From contig OZ316897.1 of assembly GCA_973895155.1 (NCBI GenBank), forward strand, positions 12,896,001-12,960,000: a DNA stretch of 64,000 bases, written 5' to 3'. Both the position numbers and the translations under genes were made by a program. The stretch is from Marsupella aquatica (lineage: Eukaryota > Marchantiophyta). Below are positions 34,939 to 44,417 of the stretch, piece by piece; within the stretch, counting starts at the first letter, position 1; every line of letters begins with the position of its first letter. A model generated the notes under the pieces. That model did not search any database and was not told where the DNA came from. It was given only the letters and a program-made list of their open reading frames with translations.

Positions 34939-35487
34939 TCAGACTCGTCCATGCCATGCAAGAATTGTCCGCTTCCCGCTTTCTCCAAGATTTATCAAAA
35001 CTCTACGAAATTGATCTAACTGCTCATACGAAAAGCACCCAAGCATATCTATGGGAGGGAGGAAATGAGTTTCCTCTCGAAAGACCCTAGCAATATATAG
35101 GCTTGAGAGAAGGTCGGCATTAGGAATGCTTGCGAGCATTTTGTTTATGTCATTGATCTCACGGACTGCATAGTTCAATAGCGCCCAAAATCGTGTACCA
35201 ACAACAAGATGGTTCCATTTCTTCGAGGTGGCTCCAAGACAAATGATTGTTCTCATTCGAGTCGGTCGTTCTTCTGGTAGAAGTTTTAGGTCAAGGCCAA
35301 GGTGTTCATCTTGTGTGCAAGACAAGGCTAGGAGGGGCCAAATATGAGATTCAACGAGTTCATCGGGAAGTCCATTAAAAAAACTTCCGCATTCCACACC
35401 AGGCACTTTTCCTCGAATATATTTCCTACGCTTGTGGGCTAAAACGGATCCCATCTTTGCAACGATTAGATTCTCCGATGCAGCCAT
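34939..35487 (-). CDS. F-box-like protein of element 2
   Basis: An intact frame of 182 codons beginning MAASENLIVAKMG. Residues about 38-95 have the F-box pattern: GLPDELVESHIWPLL, then after an insertion ICLGATSKKWNHLVVGTRFWALL, matching the usual LP.El...I...L..........C...W..L.....W spacing. F-box proteins link substrates to SCF ubiquitin ligases; a role in the element (for example removing a host silencing factor) is speculation. No substrate-binding repeats follow, so it may continue in the exon at 32883-32170 or be truncated. The insertion between the two F-box halves is longer than usual, which lowers certainty. Confidence 0.5.
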   Translation of the reverse strand: MAASENLIVAKMGSVLAHKRRKYIRGKVPGVECGSFFNGLPDELVESHIWPLLALSCTQDEHLGLDLKLLPEERPTRMRTIICLGATSKKWNHLVVGTRFWALLNYAVREINDINKMLASIPNADLLSSLYIARVFREETHFLPPIDMLGCFSYEQLDQFRRVLINLGESGKRTILAWHGRV

Positions 35488-36620
35488 GAAGCAGAGCTAC
35501 CAAAACCACCAATAAAAATACCTTCAATCACCAGGTGTAACCAAACACATCCACAGTACCAACCCTGCACGACAGTTTAACGATTAGGACTCGTGACATA
35601 TTATATTCGCTGCGCAAGGGTAGGGACTTGTTTATTTAAATGTGTCCTTCCAAGACGCGCCTCAATGAAAAGGTCGAAACACTCATCGTGAAAGGTTCAC
35701 CTAAGGGTCTTCGTTCCAAATCTTACAACAGAAGTGAGCCTGTTTGTGGTACTTGTTGTCAAGACGACGACAACAATAGTTACAAGAAAACTCCAAAGAA
35801 TGTAAACACGCCGTTAACATCAACCTCGAACAAATTGGAACTCCTGCATCATTCATTCCGCAGAATTCAATGCGAAGAGGATTCTGCCTATCTCCAGGAT
35901 CAGTACCACCCATCCACAATGCTCCTATACCGATGGGGAGAACTTTGAGTCGCACGAGTCTCTTGTACAACCGGTGTGCACGTTTGACACGATTTTCAAG
36001 GAAGACAGCCATTTGTCACAATACCTGTTGTCCACGGAGTGCAATCGACCTTCCGTTGTGCCTCCTAAACCCGGCAACACTGCGACATCAGAGATGAAGA
36101 TGAGTCTCCAAACAAAACAAAGGAAAATGATTCTCACAGGAGGATGCGATAAGTTTATCGCACTCCGCATTCGAATTGAAAATATGACTTCCTCAGACAC
36201 CTAACCCCTGAATTCAATCTTTCACAAAAATGACAACTCCGATAAATTTATCGGATTCTCAATTACTCCTCTTTCCATGAAAGGAATGAAGACTCCGATA
36301 AATTTATCGGAATGAAGGCAACACCTCTCTAAACACTGGATCAAATGATTGCAACAGAGGAATGCAAAATGCGATAAATTTATCGCAGTCCGCTCGGATC
36401 TGGACATTTTACACTAAATGACTAGTTAGTCTTACATGGAGAACTTGAACAGGAATGGTTGTTCCGATAAATTTATCGAGTTTTCGGTAGAAAGAGTCGA
36501 ATCGCTTGGGAGGAATGTAAGACTTGATGGGAGTTTGGTATTCGCTCTCAGTCACGAGATATTTGCTCTGGCAAAAGCAAACGTTTTATGGGCAGCCCGC
36601 TCCTCTTTATATAGGAGACG
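35488..36620 (-). other. Possible leader and first-intron region of the F-box-like gene
   Basis: On the minus strand a TATA-like CCTATATAAAG lies at about 36605-36615. A donor-like GTAAGACTAAC begins near 36437 and is followed by five palindromes (36478-36147). A minus-strand frame at 36012-35701 (about 100 codons, MAVFLENRVKRAHRLYKRL...) may be an additional exon, but its product is not recognised. The layout resembles the methyltransferase gene of element 1, where the first intron is also packed with palindromes. Confidence 0.35.
36147..36478. repeat. Element 2 palindromes, right-hand cluster
   Basis: Five copies: 36147-36160 (CGATAAGTTTATCG), 36240-36253, 36296-36309, 36372-36385 and 36465-36478 (CGATAAATTTATCG). 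Three have GGAATG exactly 7 nt upstream; at 36240 the hexamer is AAAATG. At 36147 CGAATG occurs at the same distance on the other strand. Confidence 0.92.
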
Positions 36621-36900
36621 CTCTAAACCATGGTTAATTTCCCCTTAACCATGGTTAAGTTTCCCCTTTACCTGGGTTAGTGCGTGGTCGTTCCTGGATT
36701 ACGCGGTTCGGACCAAGTTACTCGCAGTTTGGACTTTTTCACTGACAGAATGTAAAACCCGATGCACGTATCGCTCCCGGCATTCCCGCGGCGATGCAAT
36801 GGAGGAAAGTGGCGTTTCGGAGAGTTTTTTCCAATTTTATTGGTCATTGCATTGCCTTAGAAAAAAAATGGGATTGGGCTAAACGAGAACTCCGACACAC

Positions 36901-36925
36901 TTCTCGGTCGGTCCGAAATCGTGTT
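36901..36925 (-). repeat. Right terminal inverted repeat of element 2
   Basis: Complement reads AACACGATTTCGGACCGA then CCGAGAA. It ends at 36925, immediately followed by the target duplication GTAG (36926-36929). Confidence 0.88.
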
Positions 36926-36929
36926 GTAG

Positions 36930-37794
36930 GCTCCCAGTTTACTTCTAGACACTGAGAAATAGCTTCTAAAAGGCCATCAAATAGAGGGAAAATGCTTCCA
37001 AATGGATTTTGACCGACAATAGTATAAGATGAAAAGGTTTGGTTTTCTAAAAGATAGGAGCTCAATTATTTTAGACCTCCTTCAGGGCTTACAATGAGAA
37101 TTTCTCGAAATATCGTAAACACAAACGTAGAGTCCACAAACCTTGAAAAGAACAACAGAAAGAGATCAGAGCAGAAATGTAGAGCCAAAGAGAGGGAGAG
37201 GGAGAGGGAGAGAGAGGCAAAGGGAGAAACGAGCGAGCAATGAAACGAAATGAGAAGAATGACCCGCTGGAGACCAAAGAGAAGCAATATATAAAACCCT
37301 GACAGACAAAAAGGCCAATAAGACGGCTTCATTGAACTTGTGTCACGGCTAAACTCACGGCAGGGTTGAAGTACAGATAACAATAATGACAACACGTGTG
37401 ACCGTAATAATGGCTGTACGCATCCAGCAGGTTGCGTGGCAGCTTGTCTGAGCCTGCATGAGCCCGAGCACGCTTGGCACGGCCAAGGCCGACCCCCGAG
37501 GGGCTTATAGTGGCTTCAAGGGTTTTGAAGTCCCCATTTTCACATTCGCCTCCTCGCCTCTTCGCCTCCTCGTGTCCCTTGCCTCCTTGCCTCTAGATTG
37601 TTTTGCGCTCTTGCCTCGAGATCCTTGTATTACCCTCGAGATTGCAGAGGGTCAAGATTAGGTTTTCCTCGAGATTTTATAGTGTCAAGATTTTGTGTTT
37701 AAGCTAGAGCTTCGATAGGGTCGAGATATTCTGTTTAGGCTCGAGATTTGTTTTTAAGTTCTCAGCCCGTAGTACGTTCCTTTCTTCACCAGCC
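36930..37794. other. Intergenic/leader region of element 1, right half
   Basis: No gene is recognised. It contains a GAGAGG microsatellite (37188-37220), a TATA-like TATATAAAAC at about 37288-37297, and a pyrimidine-rich GCCTCCTCGCCTC tract (37545-37600). Several palindrome half-sites (CTCGAGAT) lie at 37615-37760, immediately upstream of the methyltransferase gene start. Confidence 0.5.
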
Positions 37795-37945
37795 ATGTCG
37801 ACTGTTGTAGATTTCTCCAAGGAGGACTTCGCTGAGTACAACCTTGCAACCGTTGGCAAAGAGCTTCAGACCCATCTAGACTCCGCGCATCAGATCCATC
37901 GCACCATTAAACGTAATTCATCATCTTTGTTCTGTTCAGGTTTAA

Positions 37946-38882
37946 CTCGAGATCGTCTCGAGCTTCAATTGGTCCACTTGTTTCTGGATTCCTTGGATGC
38001 AGTTGAGGCTCGAGATCATCTCGAGCCTATTGATGTTTTCTGCAATACTTTGCTTCAAAAGTTGTGATCTATCAATTGATTTTTCATTTGATGTAAGTGG
38101 CATGAGGCTCGAGATCGTCTTGAGCCAATATGCAATTCCTGCATGTCACCTAGTGAGATTTCTTCAAGTTGGAAACCCTTATCCTTCAAAAGTGAAACAT
38201 CATATCCAAAAAATCTAAAATTTCCTTCCTCCAGGGACTTCTGTACCCTCCAACTTGTTTTGATTATTGACATCCGAACGGGTTTGTGGGTATCAGAAGT
38301 CAATGGAGAAAGTGGATTTTAATCTTTGATTGAATAAGATGTTCATTGTTGAATATGATATTCGGATCACTCGTTTGACATGTTAGGCTCGAGATCGTCT
38401 CGAGCCAAATATATCCCTCACCATCTTCCTTTATGGTCATTCGTATCCCTTGGCCAATTTCTTCCAGTTGGAAGGACTCCATGTCGTCAATTACTAATAT
38501 CCTTTTCATTGTGATCCAAGCTTGCCTTTTGGACCACTTTCTTAGTCCTCCAACTCGTTTGTGAAGATGACAAACCACTGAGTTAGAGGGTTTTGAATGT
38601 GGTCGAATAGGTGACATTGGATCATTCTTGAAAATGTTGTTCGTTAAATTTGACTGGTTCATGATATGCAATGGAATAAAACCTCAACTGATATATATGA
38701 GGATCGAGATCTTTTAAACAGATGGTGGATCGAGATCATCTCGAGCCTATTGTATTTCCTAACTATTGTGTTATCTTTTTAGATTTCTTGGGTTTGAAAT
38801 CTCTTTTTAAATTCCACGGATGAAATGGCATTGGAACATGTCAGACTATTAAACTTAAAAGGAAGATCGAGATCATCTCGAG
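37946..38882. repeat. Element 1 palindromes inside methyltransferase intron 1
   Basis: Six copies of CTCGAGAYNRTCTCGAG or near variants, at 37946-37962, 38009-38025, 38108-38124, 38388-38404, 38729-38745 and 38866-38882. Most extend to GGCTCGAGA...TCTCGAGCC. Confidence 0.92.
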
Positions 38883-40448
38883 CCACCTATTTGTTTCTTG
38901 GTTTTGCAGTACATGTTTCTGACAGTTGCTACATTTTGGCTGTACCAGGTGCGAAATTGGGATCGCCCAATTTGGTAGTCGAAGATGAACATGCAATCGA
39001 GGTTTCCTACCCTGGACAGGGTTTATTTGGATTCTGTTGGGCCATTGAGCTTGCTGAAACTGAAGACATGGAAGGAACTATTATTTGTGTGAAGACGAGG
39101 TCTCCATCAGTCGATCCTCTAGTGTGCAGCCTTCTAGGGCCTATTGTTTCTATTGTGACGAGTAACGGTAAGGACATGGTTTTGACGGTGGAGAACCACG
39201 AGATAGGGAAGTGGGCTCTAATTAGACTTCACGCCAAAAACTACTCTTGCAATCTTAACATTGAACGTGCAGCCAGGAAACAACTGAGCGTGATATCAAT
39301 GGGGTTCTTCCCCGAGGGTTTTACTACAAGTAATTTGCTAGAAGATACTCCTATATCTGGAGCGGACATAATTTTTGGATTCCTTTACTGTCGAAAGTAT
39401 GGGTTTGATCATGATGATGCATTCACGACTCCTTTCACGTGGAAGGTTTTGAGACTAATGTCGGAATCCAAATTGGGGGAGTTTGAATCCATATCCCCTG
39501 ATTTTGTGTTTGGAGCCGGAGAATTTGACGAGGATGCTTATAAAAAGTGGGTGTTGTCTCATCGGAGACAAACAGGTAAATTGAAATCTGTAGCTGCAGG
39601 AGACAAGATGTCAGGTTTGGACAAAAAGGAAGCAAAGGTGTCTCAAAAGAGGAAGAGGGTTGAGAAACCCGAAAGCAAAGCGAAGAAGGCTCCACCTCAA
39701 AAAAAGTCCGCGCCGCCCAAAGAAGATCTTATTCCGGCATCTTCCTCGGGTGTGAATGCACATACCGATGATGATGGCACTCCAGGAGATGCTCCGGGAG
39801 AAAAGAGCGTTAAGGAAGGAGCCAAAGTTCTTAAGGAGATTGAGGAGTATTACACATTTGGCATGAATGAAACTTTTGACATTCCTGTCACTAGTATAGA
39901 TTCACCGTCTGCAGTTTTGGTATATAGGATGTTCAATAAAGACCATGCCATGGAGGTCGCAAAATCCATGGTTAGAAACCCTGGAATGGTACCAGCTGTG
40001 GCGGATTTAATTCCGTATTCAAGAGAGAGTTCGCAGTTGCTCCATTATGAGAATACTGCTGAGGATCGAAAGGAGTTCGAGTGGGGTGTTAAGAATAAGA
40101 AGGTGCAGTTCCTTGCAATCAGTGGACAACACTCGGCAAAGGCAGCTGTTTGGATCATAGGTTGGGCTAAGAGCGATGCAAAGTTGAAGGAGGTCGCGAA
40201 GAGTCTGCAATATCGAAAGTCACGAATTCTTTCGGACAGAACTCCAAGAACAATACTTGCTCAACACTCACAAAGGGCAAATGCTGTTAATAAGACCATG
40301 GAGTATGAGTCCTGTTTTCTTGATACTATGGTCCATGCCCGTCGATAGTTTGACGAGTGTGGCCGTCCTGAGAGACCCGTGATTGGGTCCAATAGACTAA
40401 CGGATCATCAAAAGTTCCAGGTAAATTCAAACTCAAATCCACTTCTAG

Positions 40449-40559
40449 CTCGAGATCATATCGAGCCCCGAGGTCAAGTTTCTGTATTTGATTTATCTTC
40501 ATGTATTCTCCCATAAATTTTACCATAGTTCCTTAATTCTACCTCGAGATCGTCTCGAG
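40449..40559. repeat. Element 1 palindromes inside methyltransferase intron 2
   Basis: Copies at 40449-40465 (CTCGAGATCATATCGAG) and 40543-40559 (CTCGAGATCGTCTCGAG), within intron 40421-40590. Confidence 0.9.
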
Positions 40560-42246
40560 CCTCAGATTTTCTTTGTACTGTTTGGATCAGGATTTTATGG
40601 CCCTTGCCAAAATAACGACTGGAAAATCCGATCTGAGGAATATTTTTTGGTTGCTGTTTTCGGATGAGAACCTCTTCCAAACTTGGAGACAAATGTGCAT
40701 CGATTGGGTCAAGGGACTTCTTCCGGATGGTCTAGGGGAGTTAGGTTCAAAAATAAATGGGAAATCCCGGACAACAAAAATGATTACGCCGGCATTATTT
40801 AGATGCTTTGAAGGAGACCTGAGTAGTGACGATATTCTGAAAGTTTTTACTGCCGTTCAACAACAGAAAGTTTTATTGAAGAAAGACCCAGCCAACAAAT
40901 CTGATGTTCAATCAATGAGTGATATGGCTCATACTTTCAAAGTCATGACCAAGCTGAGGGCAAAAATTGTGGAGTACTTCATTTTGAAGTATCCGGATCG
41001 GTTTGCCAATTCACTCACTTGGTTTGAGCTAACTCAATTTTTGCCTGCATTTATGGATCGTGGTGAGTTGCCGAAACTTAGACAACTTGCTGGAGAGGTT
41101 TGGATTTCCAACCTCCTAAAAAGAAATAGGCCAAAAGACCCATTTCCGCAAAGTCTCATTGTTAGGCTTGAGCAGATATATTGCAAGGTATTTGGCGGGT
41201 TGCCTTCAATGGAGGATACTCCTTATCGCACATTTTTTAGCGATAATTTGATGAGGACAATGAAGCCTGAGATTGTTGACTCGGTGCAAAGGACGTGCCC
41301 ACTCTCCATTGTCGATTTTGGTCGTCTTTGACAACGGCAGTGGACAGATACCAAAATTTTTGTTTTGCTGGAGTATTGTTTGCAGATGGCGAACTCGACA
41401 GAGGTCTTAGTAATCTTTTTTGTCCGTCAAGGCCCATTGATAGGCCAGATTCAGAGTGCCTTTGAAAAGATTCGTCGTGAGAAGAAAGTCCACACAAAGC
41501 TGGAGTACGGGAGCTACTACCGTGATCAGTTGCCAAGGAGGAGGGAGATTTTCTCATTGGAGCCCGAGACTCAATCATCTTTGGGGGAATTTGTTGTGAA
41601 GAGGAACCAGACTGGTCCCAAATTTTTTTTGATGACTTTTATGCGTTCTGGAACTACAGTGAGAAGTGGGACAGAGACTTGCCTTTGAAGGCCCCTACTG
41701 GGAACAACAAAGACCAATCAAAGGGGAAAGACAAGCTCGATGAAACCACTGTTGATGTCAAAGTTTTGGAGAAGATGGCCCCATCTTATGAGATGGTCGG
41801 TCGGCGTGGTGGCTTTGTAAATCCGAGAGCAAAGCCTTTGCAAATGACAAAGCGTCTTGTTGATTATTTCTCGTGCCCAGGTCATACAGTGTTGGATTTC
41901 TTCTCTGGAGGACAGACATTGAAAGCTTGTGTCATTCTTGGTCGTGATTGTTTTGTGTATTCGGACACAGCTCAAGAGATGGAATTCACAGAAGCCTTTG
42001 CTCAGCTCCTTCATGACAACAAGCAGGTTTTATATGTGCCACCCAAGGAGCCGTTACCATCTGAGGAAATTACTGTCGGTCCCCTTGTTGTAATAGAAGA
42101 GGCGGCCTTAGACATAGCTCCGGTGGAAGCCAGTGTTTATGAGGAAGTATTTGCGGAGAATTTAGAGCATTGCAAAATGGAGGGCCCGAAAATCACAAGC
42201 TACATGGAAGAGGAGGGTGAAATACTGCCTGAATTTGGAAATGATG

Positions 42247-42263
42247 CTCGAGATGATCTCGAC
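42247..42263. repeat. Element 1 palindrome inside coding sequence
   Basis: CTCGAGATGATCTCGAC, 16 of 17 positions, in the 3' part of the methyltransferase exon, where it encodes part of ARDDLD. Confidence 0.85.
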
Positions 42264-42893
42264 GTTCCAGGTGTTCCTTCATCGGGTGGCCTTGGGGATG
42301 CACAACATGAACAACAGTCTTCAACCTTGGATGTTGGCTGGGAATCCACCTTGCAGGATGCAATTAGCCAACCAATTCCAAGCCCTCCTCAACTGGATGA
42401 GATTTTCTCTACTAAGAAAGCTAGTGGCTGCCATACTCCCCCTCAGGACGAGGCAGGTGCATCGTCCTCTCCCTTGGACCAAATGTTTTGCGCTTCAGAG
42501 AATAAGCTTGTTTTCATAGATTCTTCTACTGGAAGCCCCGTAATTCTCCCTTTTGTTAGGAAACCGGGGACTAAAATTGGTAGAACTGGTTACAAATCAC
42601 TCAAAGCAAGTGCTACTCATTATGTTTGGACTGATGGACCGTCAAAAGGTCAACAAGTCAGTATAGAGCAGTCTGAGAAGATTATTCGATCTAGAAAGTA
42701 TAGGAAGGATAAGTTCAAATTAGTGCCAGTTTGGTCTGAGCCAGCTCTTGTTGAGACCCTTCCTGGAGGGATAAATTTGGACATCCAAAACCAACTAGGA
42801 GATAACCTTCTAGATGAATTTGGGTCTTTCAGCACGTGAGGTTGAAACCCAAGTTAGTTTGAACAGTCCTGAAATTCAGCCGTCTAAATTATT

Positions 42894-44166
42894 ATGTCTA
42901 CCTTCACAGAAATAGGCGGGCCCTTACCAGTTGTGGAGTGCGTCGACAATAATCTCCAAAGATGTCCTGAGATTTCTTCAACTACTGACCTTCAACCAAC
43001 AATAGGTATGACGTTGACTGTTGTTCATTCACTTGTGATGCTCGAGATTGTCTCGAGCATTCCTTTGTTTTATCTCCCACAATTCTAACATTGGTGTTCC
43101 TTCTTTGCAGGACCCTTGCCTCCACTTCACGGTCCGATCAGACGGAAGCTATTGATTCTTGACCTAAACAAAATGTGTTGGGATTCTGTCAAAACGCCAA
43201 GTTCCGGACCGCGCCGTAGTGCCACAAGTGTCAAGGGTGTCCACTGGGGGAGACGTGGAGGGTTTAACTTTATGTATGTTGAGCGACCCCATCTTCACGA
43301 GTTCTTAATCGCAGCTTTTTCGTTATTTGATGTTGCCATTTGGACTTGTGCAAGGAAACCCAGGACGGATGAAATGATTCATTTGATCTTCAGTCAAGAA
43401 GAGCGAGATCAATTCAAGTTTATTCTCACACAAGAAGATACATTCGATACTGGAATCCAGAGGCCTGACATTACCGATGGGAAGGCAAATATTCATTTGA
43501 AGGATTTGAGGGTGGTTTGGAAACGTTATGGTGGATTATACGATGAAACTAATACACTCCTTCTTGATGACACTCCAATGAAGGCATTTGCGAATCCAGA
43601 GAATTGTGGGTTGTTTCCTTCCTCATTTTCGCATCACTCCACGGATGATACATTCTTTCCAGAAATACTATGGCCTATGCTCAGGAAATTGTATCATGCC
43701 TTCAATCTTCAGCACTACCTTTTTATCAATCATCCAAAGTGGTCTATGATAAATGTTTTAGCGGACAGAGATCAACAGGCTACCATTTATGCGTTGTTGA
43801 CGGAGCGGTGGGGTAGTATGGTATGGGTTCATTCGGTTATCCATAGTCTTGGATGTCACAGCGGACGAAATTCCTTGGGATGTCAAGAATGAAGTGCAAC
43901 AATTACCACCAATGGAGGAATTGATGGAGGAGGCGATCAACGACCTTGCAAAGACGTTAATTGGATATCAGTACACAAGACCCTACAGAGACAATCATCG
44001 GGGATTTGTTTCGAAAGTCTTGAGGTGTAGGGACCTCACCACGAAGTTCTGGAATAGGAAGCCTCTCGATTTCTGCAATCGCGATATGAAATATGACCCG
44101 TCAGGGTCTAGATTTACTTGCTCAAATGAATTCTGCGGGGTGGAGGAGCATGAGATTTGGGTCTAG
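42894..44166 (+). CDS. FCP1/SCP-like HAD phosphatase of element 1 (late frameshift)
   Basis: Exon 1 42894-43005 joins exon 2 (from 43111) in phase across a 105-bp intron containing one palindrome. The catalytic domain (about residues 45-230) has HAD motif I as LLILDLNKMCW, motif II as WTCARKPRTDE, a Lys in VVWKRYGG and motif IV as LLLDDTPMKAF. FCP1/SCP enzymes dephosphorylate proteins such as the RNA polymerase II tail and need DxDx(T/V) in motif I. Here the second Asp is Asn (DLN), a variant also found in some plant FCP1-like proteins, so activity is uncertain. The frame changes near 43815-43850; the continuing frame runs to 44166 (EIPWDVKNEVQQLPP...). It starts only 55 bp after the methyltransferase stop. 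Confidence 0.7.
43041..43057. repeat. Element 1 palindrome inside the phosphatase intron
   Basis: CTCGAGATTGTCTCGAG, a full 17-bp match in the short intron 43006-43110. Confidence 0.9.
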
Positions 44167-44417
44167 ATTATCTCGACCCTACACTGAACAGTTACAATAT
44201 GAGTTGTAGATATACATATTCTTACTCAAAAAAACAGTGAAGCTATGCGTACTATCCATTTGAGTCTAGATGTTGTTGATCCTCTTTTACTTGTAGATAT
44301 GTTCTCAGAAAAAGGTTATTTGGGTCTTGACCCTATACAAAGGGAATAGCTAGAGATATAGATTCAACAACGGGTCAAAATTATGTGGACCCTACATTTG
44401 GGTCGAGATAATCTTGA
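44161..44417. repeat. Decayed element 1 palindromes after the phosphatase gene
   Basis: GTCTAGATTATCTCGAC (44161-44177, overlapping the stop codon) and GTCGAGATAATCTTGAC (44401-44417). Further weak half-sites lie up to about 44500. Confidence 0.6.

Larger units (their letters stand above)
22975..36925. mobile_element. Element 2: 13.95-kb DNA element inserted in element 1
   Basis: Both ends carry an inverted repeat starting AACACGATTTYGGACCGA (23 of 25 positions match), flanked by the 4-bp duplication GTAG. Further inside, AAACGAGAA-type subterminal repeats occur at both ends. Genes, left to right: DUF7869-like transposase candidate (plus, 23986-28000), ParB-like/methyltransferase gene (minus, 31949-28308, tail to tail with the first), a cysteine-containing gene (minus, 32883-32170) and an F-box-like gene (minus, 35487-34939). 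A GC-rich segment with 161-bp tandem repeats lies between the last two. The palindrome CGATAAATTTATCG is scattered through the element and was seen nowhere else in the window. The gene set overlaps that of element 1, so both belong to one element type. Confidence 0.88.
37795..42839 (+). pseudogene. ParB-like/methyltransferase fusion of element 1 (interrupted)
   Basis: Exons 37795-37912, 38910-40420 and 40591-42839 join in phase. The first intron is about 1 kb and holds six palindromes; the second (170 bp) holds two. The protein starts MSTVVDFSKEDF. It has a Lys-rich linker, then a ParB/sulfiredoxin-like domain (VYRMFNKDHAMEVAKSMVRNPG, about residue 370; LAISGQHSAKAA, about 440). A methyltransferase domain follows, with a degenerate motif IV region (SIVDFGR, about 783) and AdoMet motif I (VLDFFSGGQT after NPRAKPLQMTKRL, about 978). 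Three lesions: TAG at 40346-40348, TGA at 41329-41331, and a frame change around 41560-41640, where a run of eight T lies at 41623-41630. Open, conserved-looking sequence continues after each. Both stops could derive from CAG and CGA. It is the counterpart of the 28308-31949 gene in element 2. Confidence 0.75.

Noticed and set aside
23632-36478. CRISPR-like array of the palindromic motif
   Set aside because: Copies are irregularly spaced over 13 kb, lie in introns and gaps of eukaryotic-type genes, and have no uniform spacers.
41365-41700. Programmed ribosomal frameshift in the element 1 methyltransferase
   Set aside because: A T8 run is suggestive, but the same gene has two further stops and the element 2 homologue shifts at a different place. 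Decay or sequencing error is simpler.
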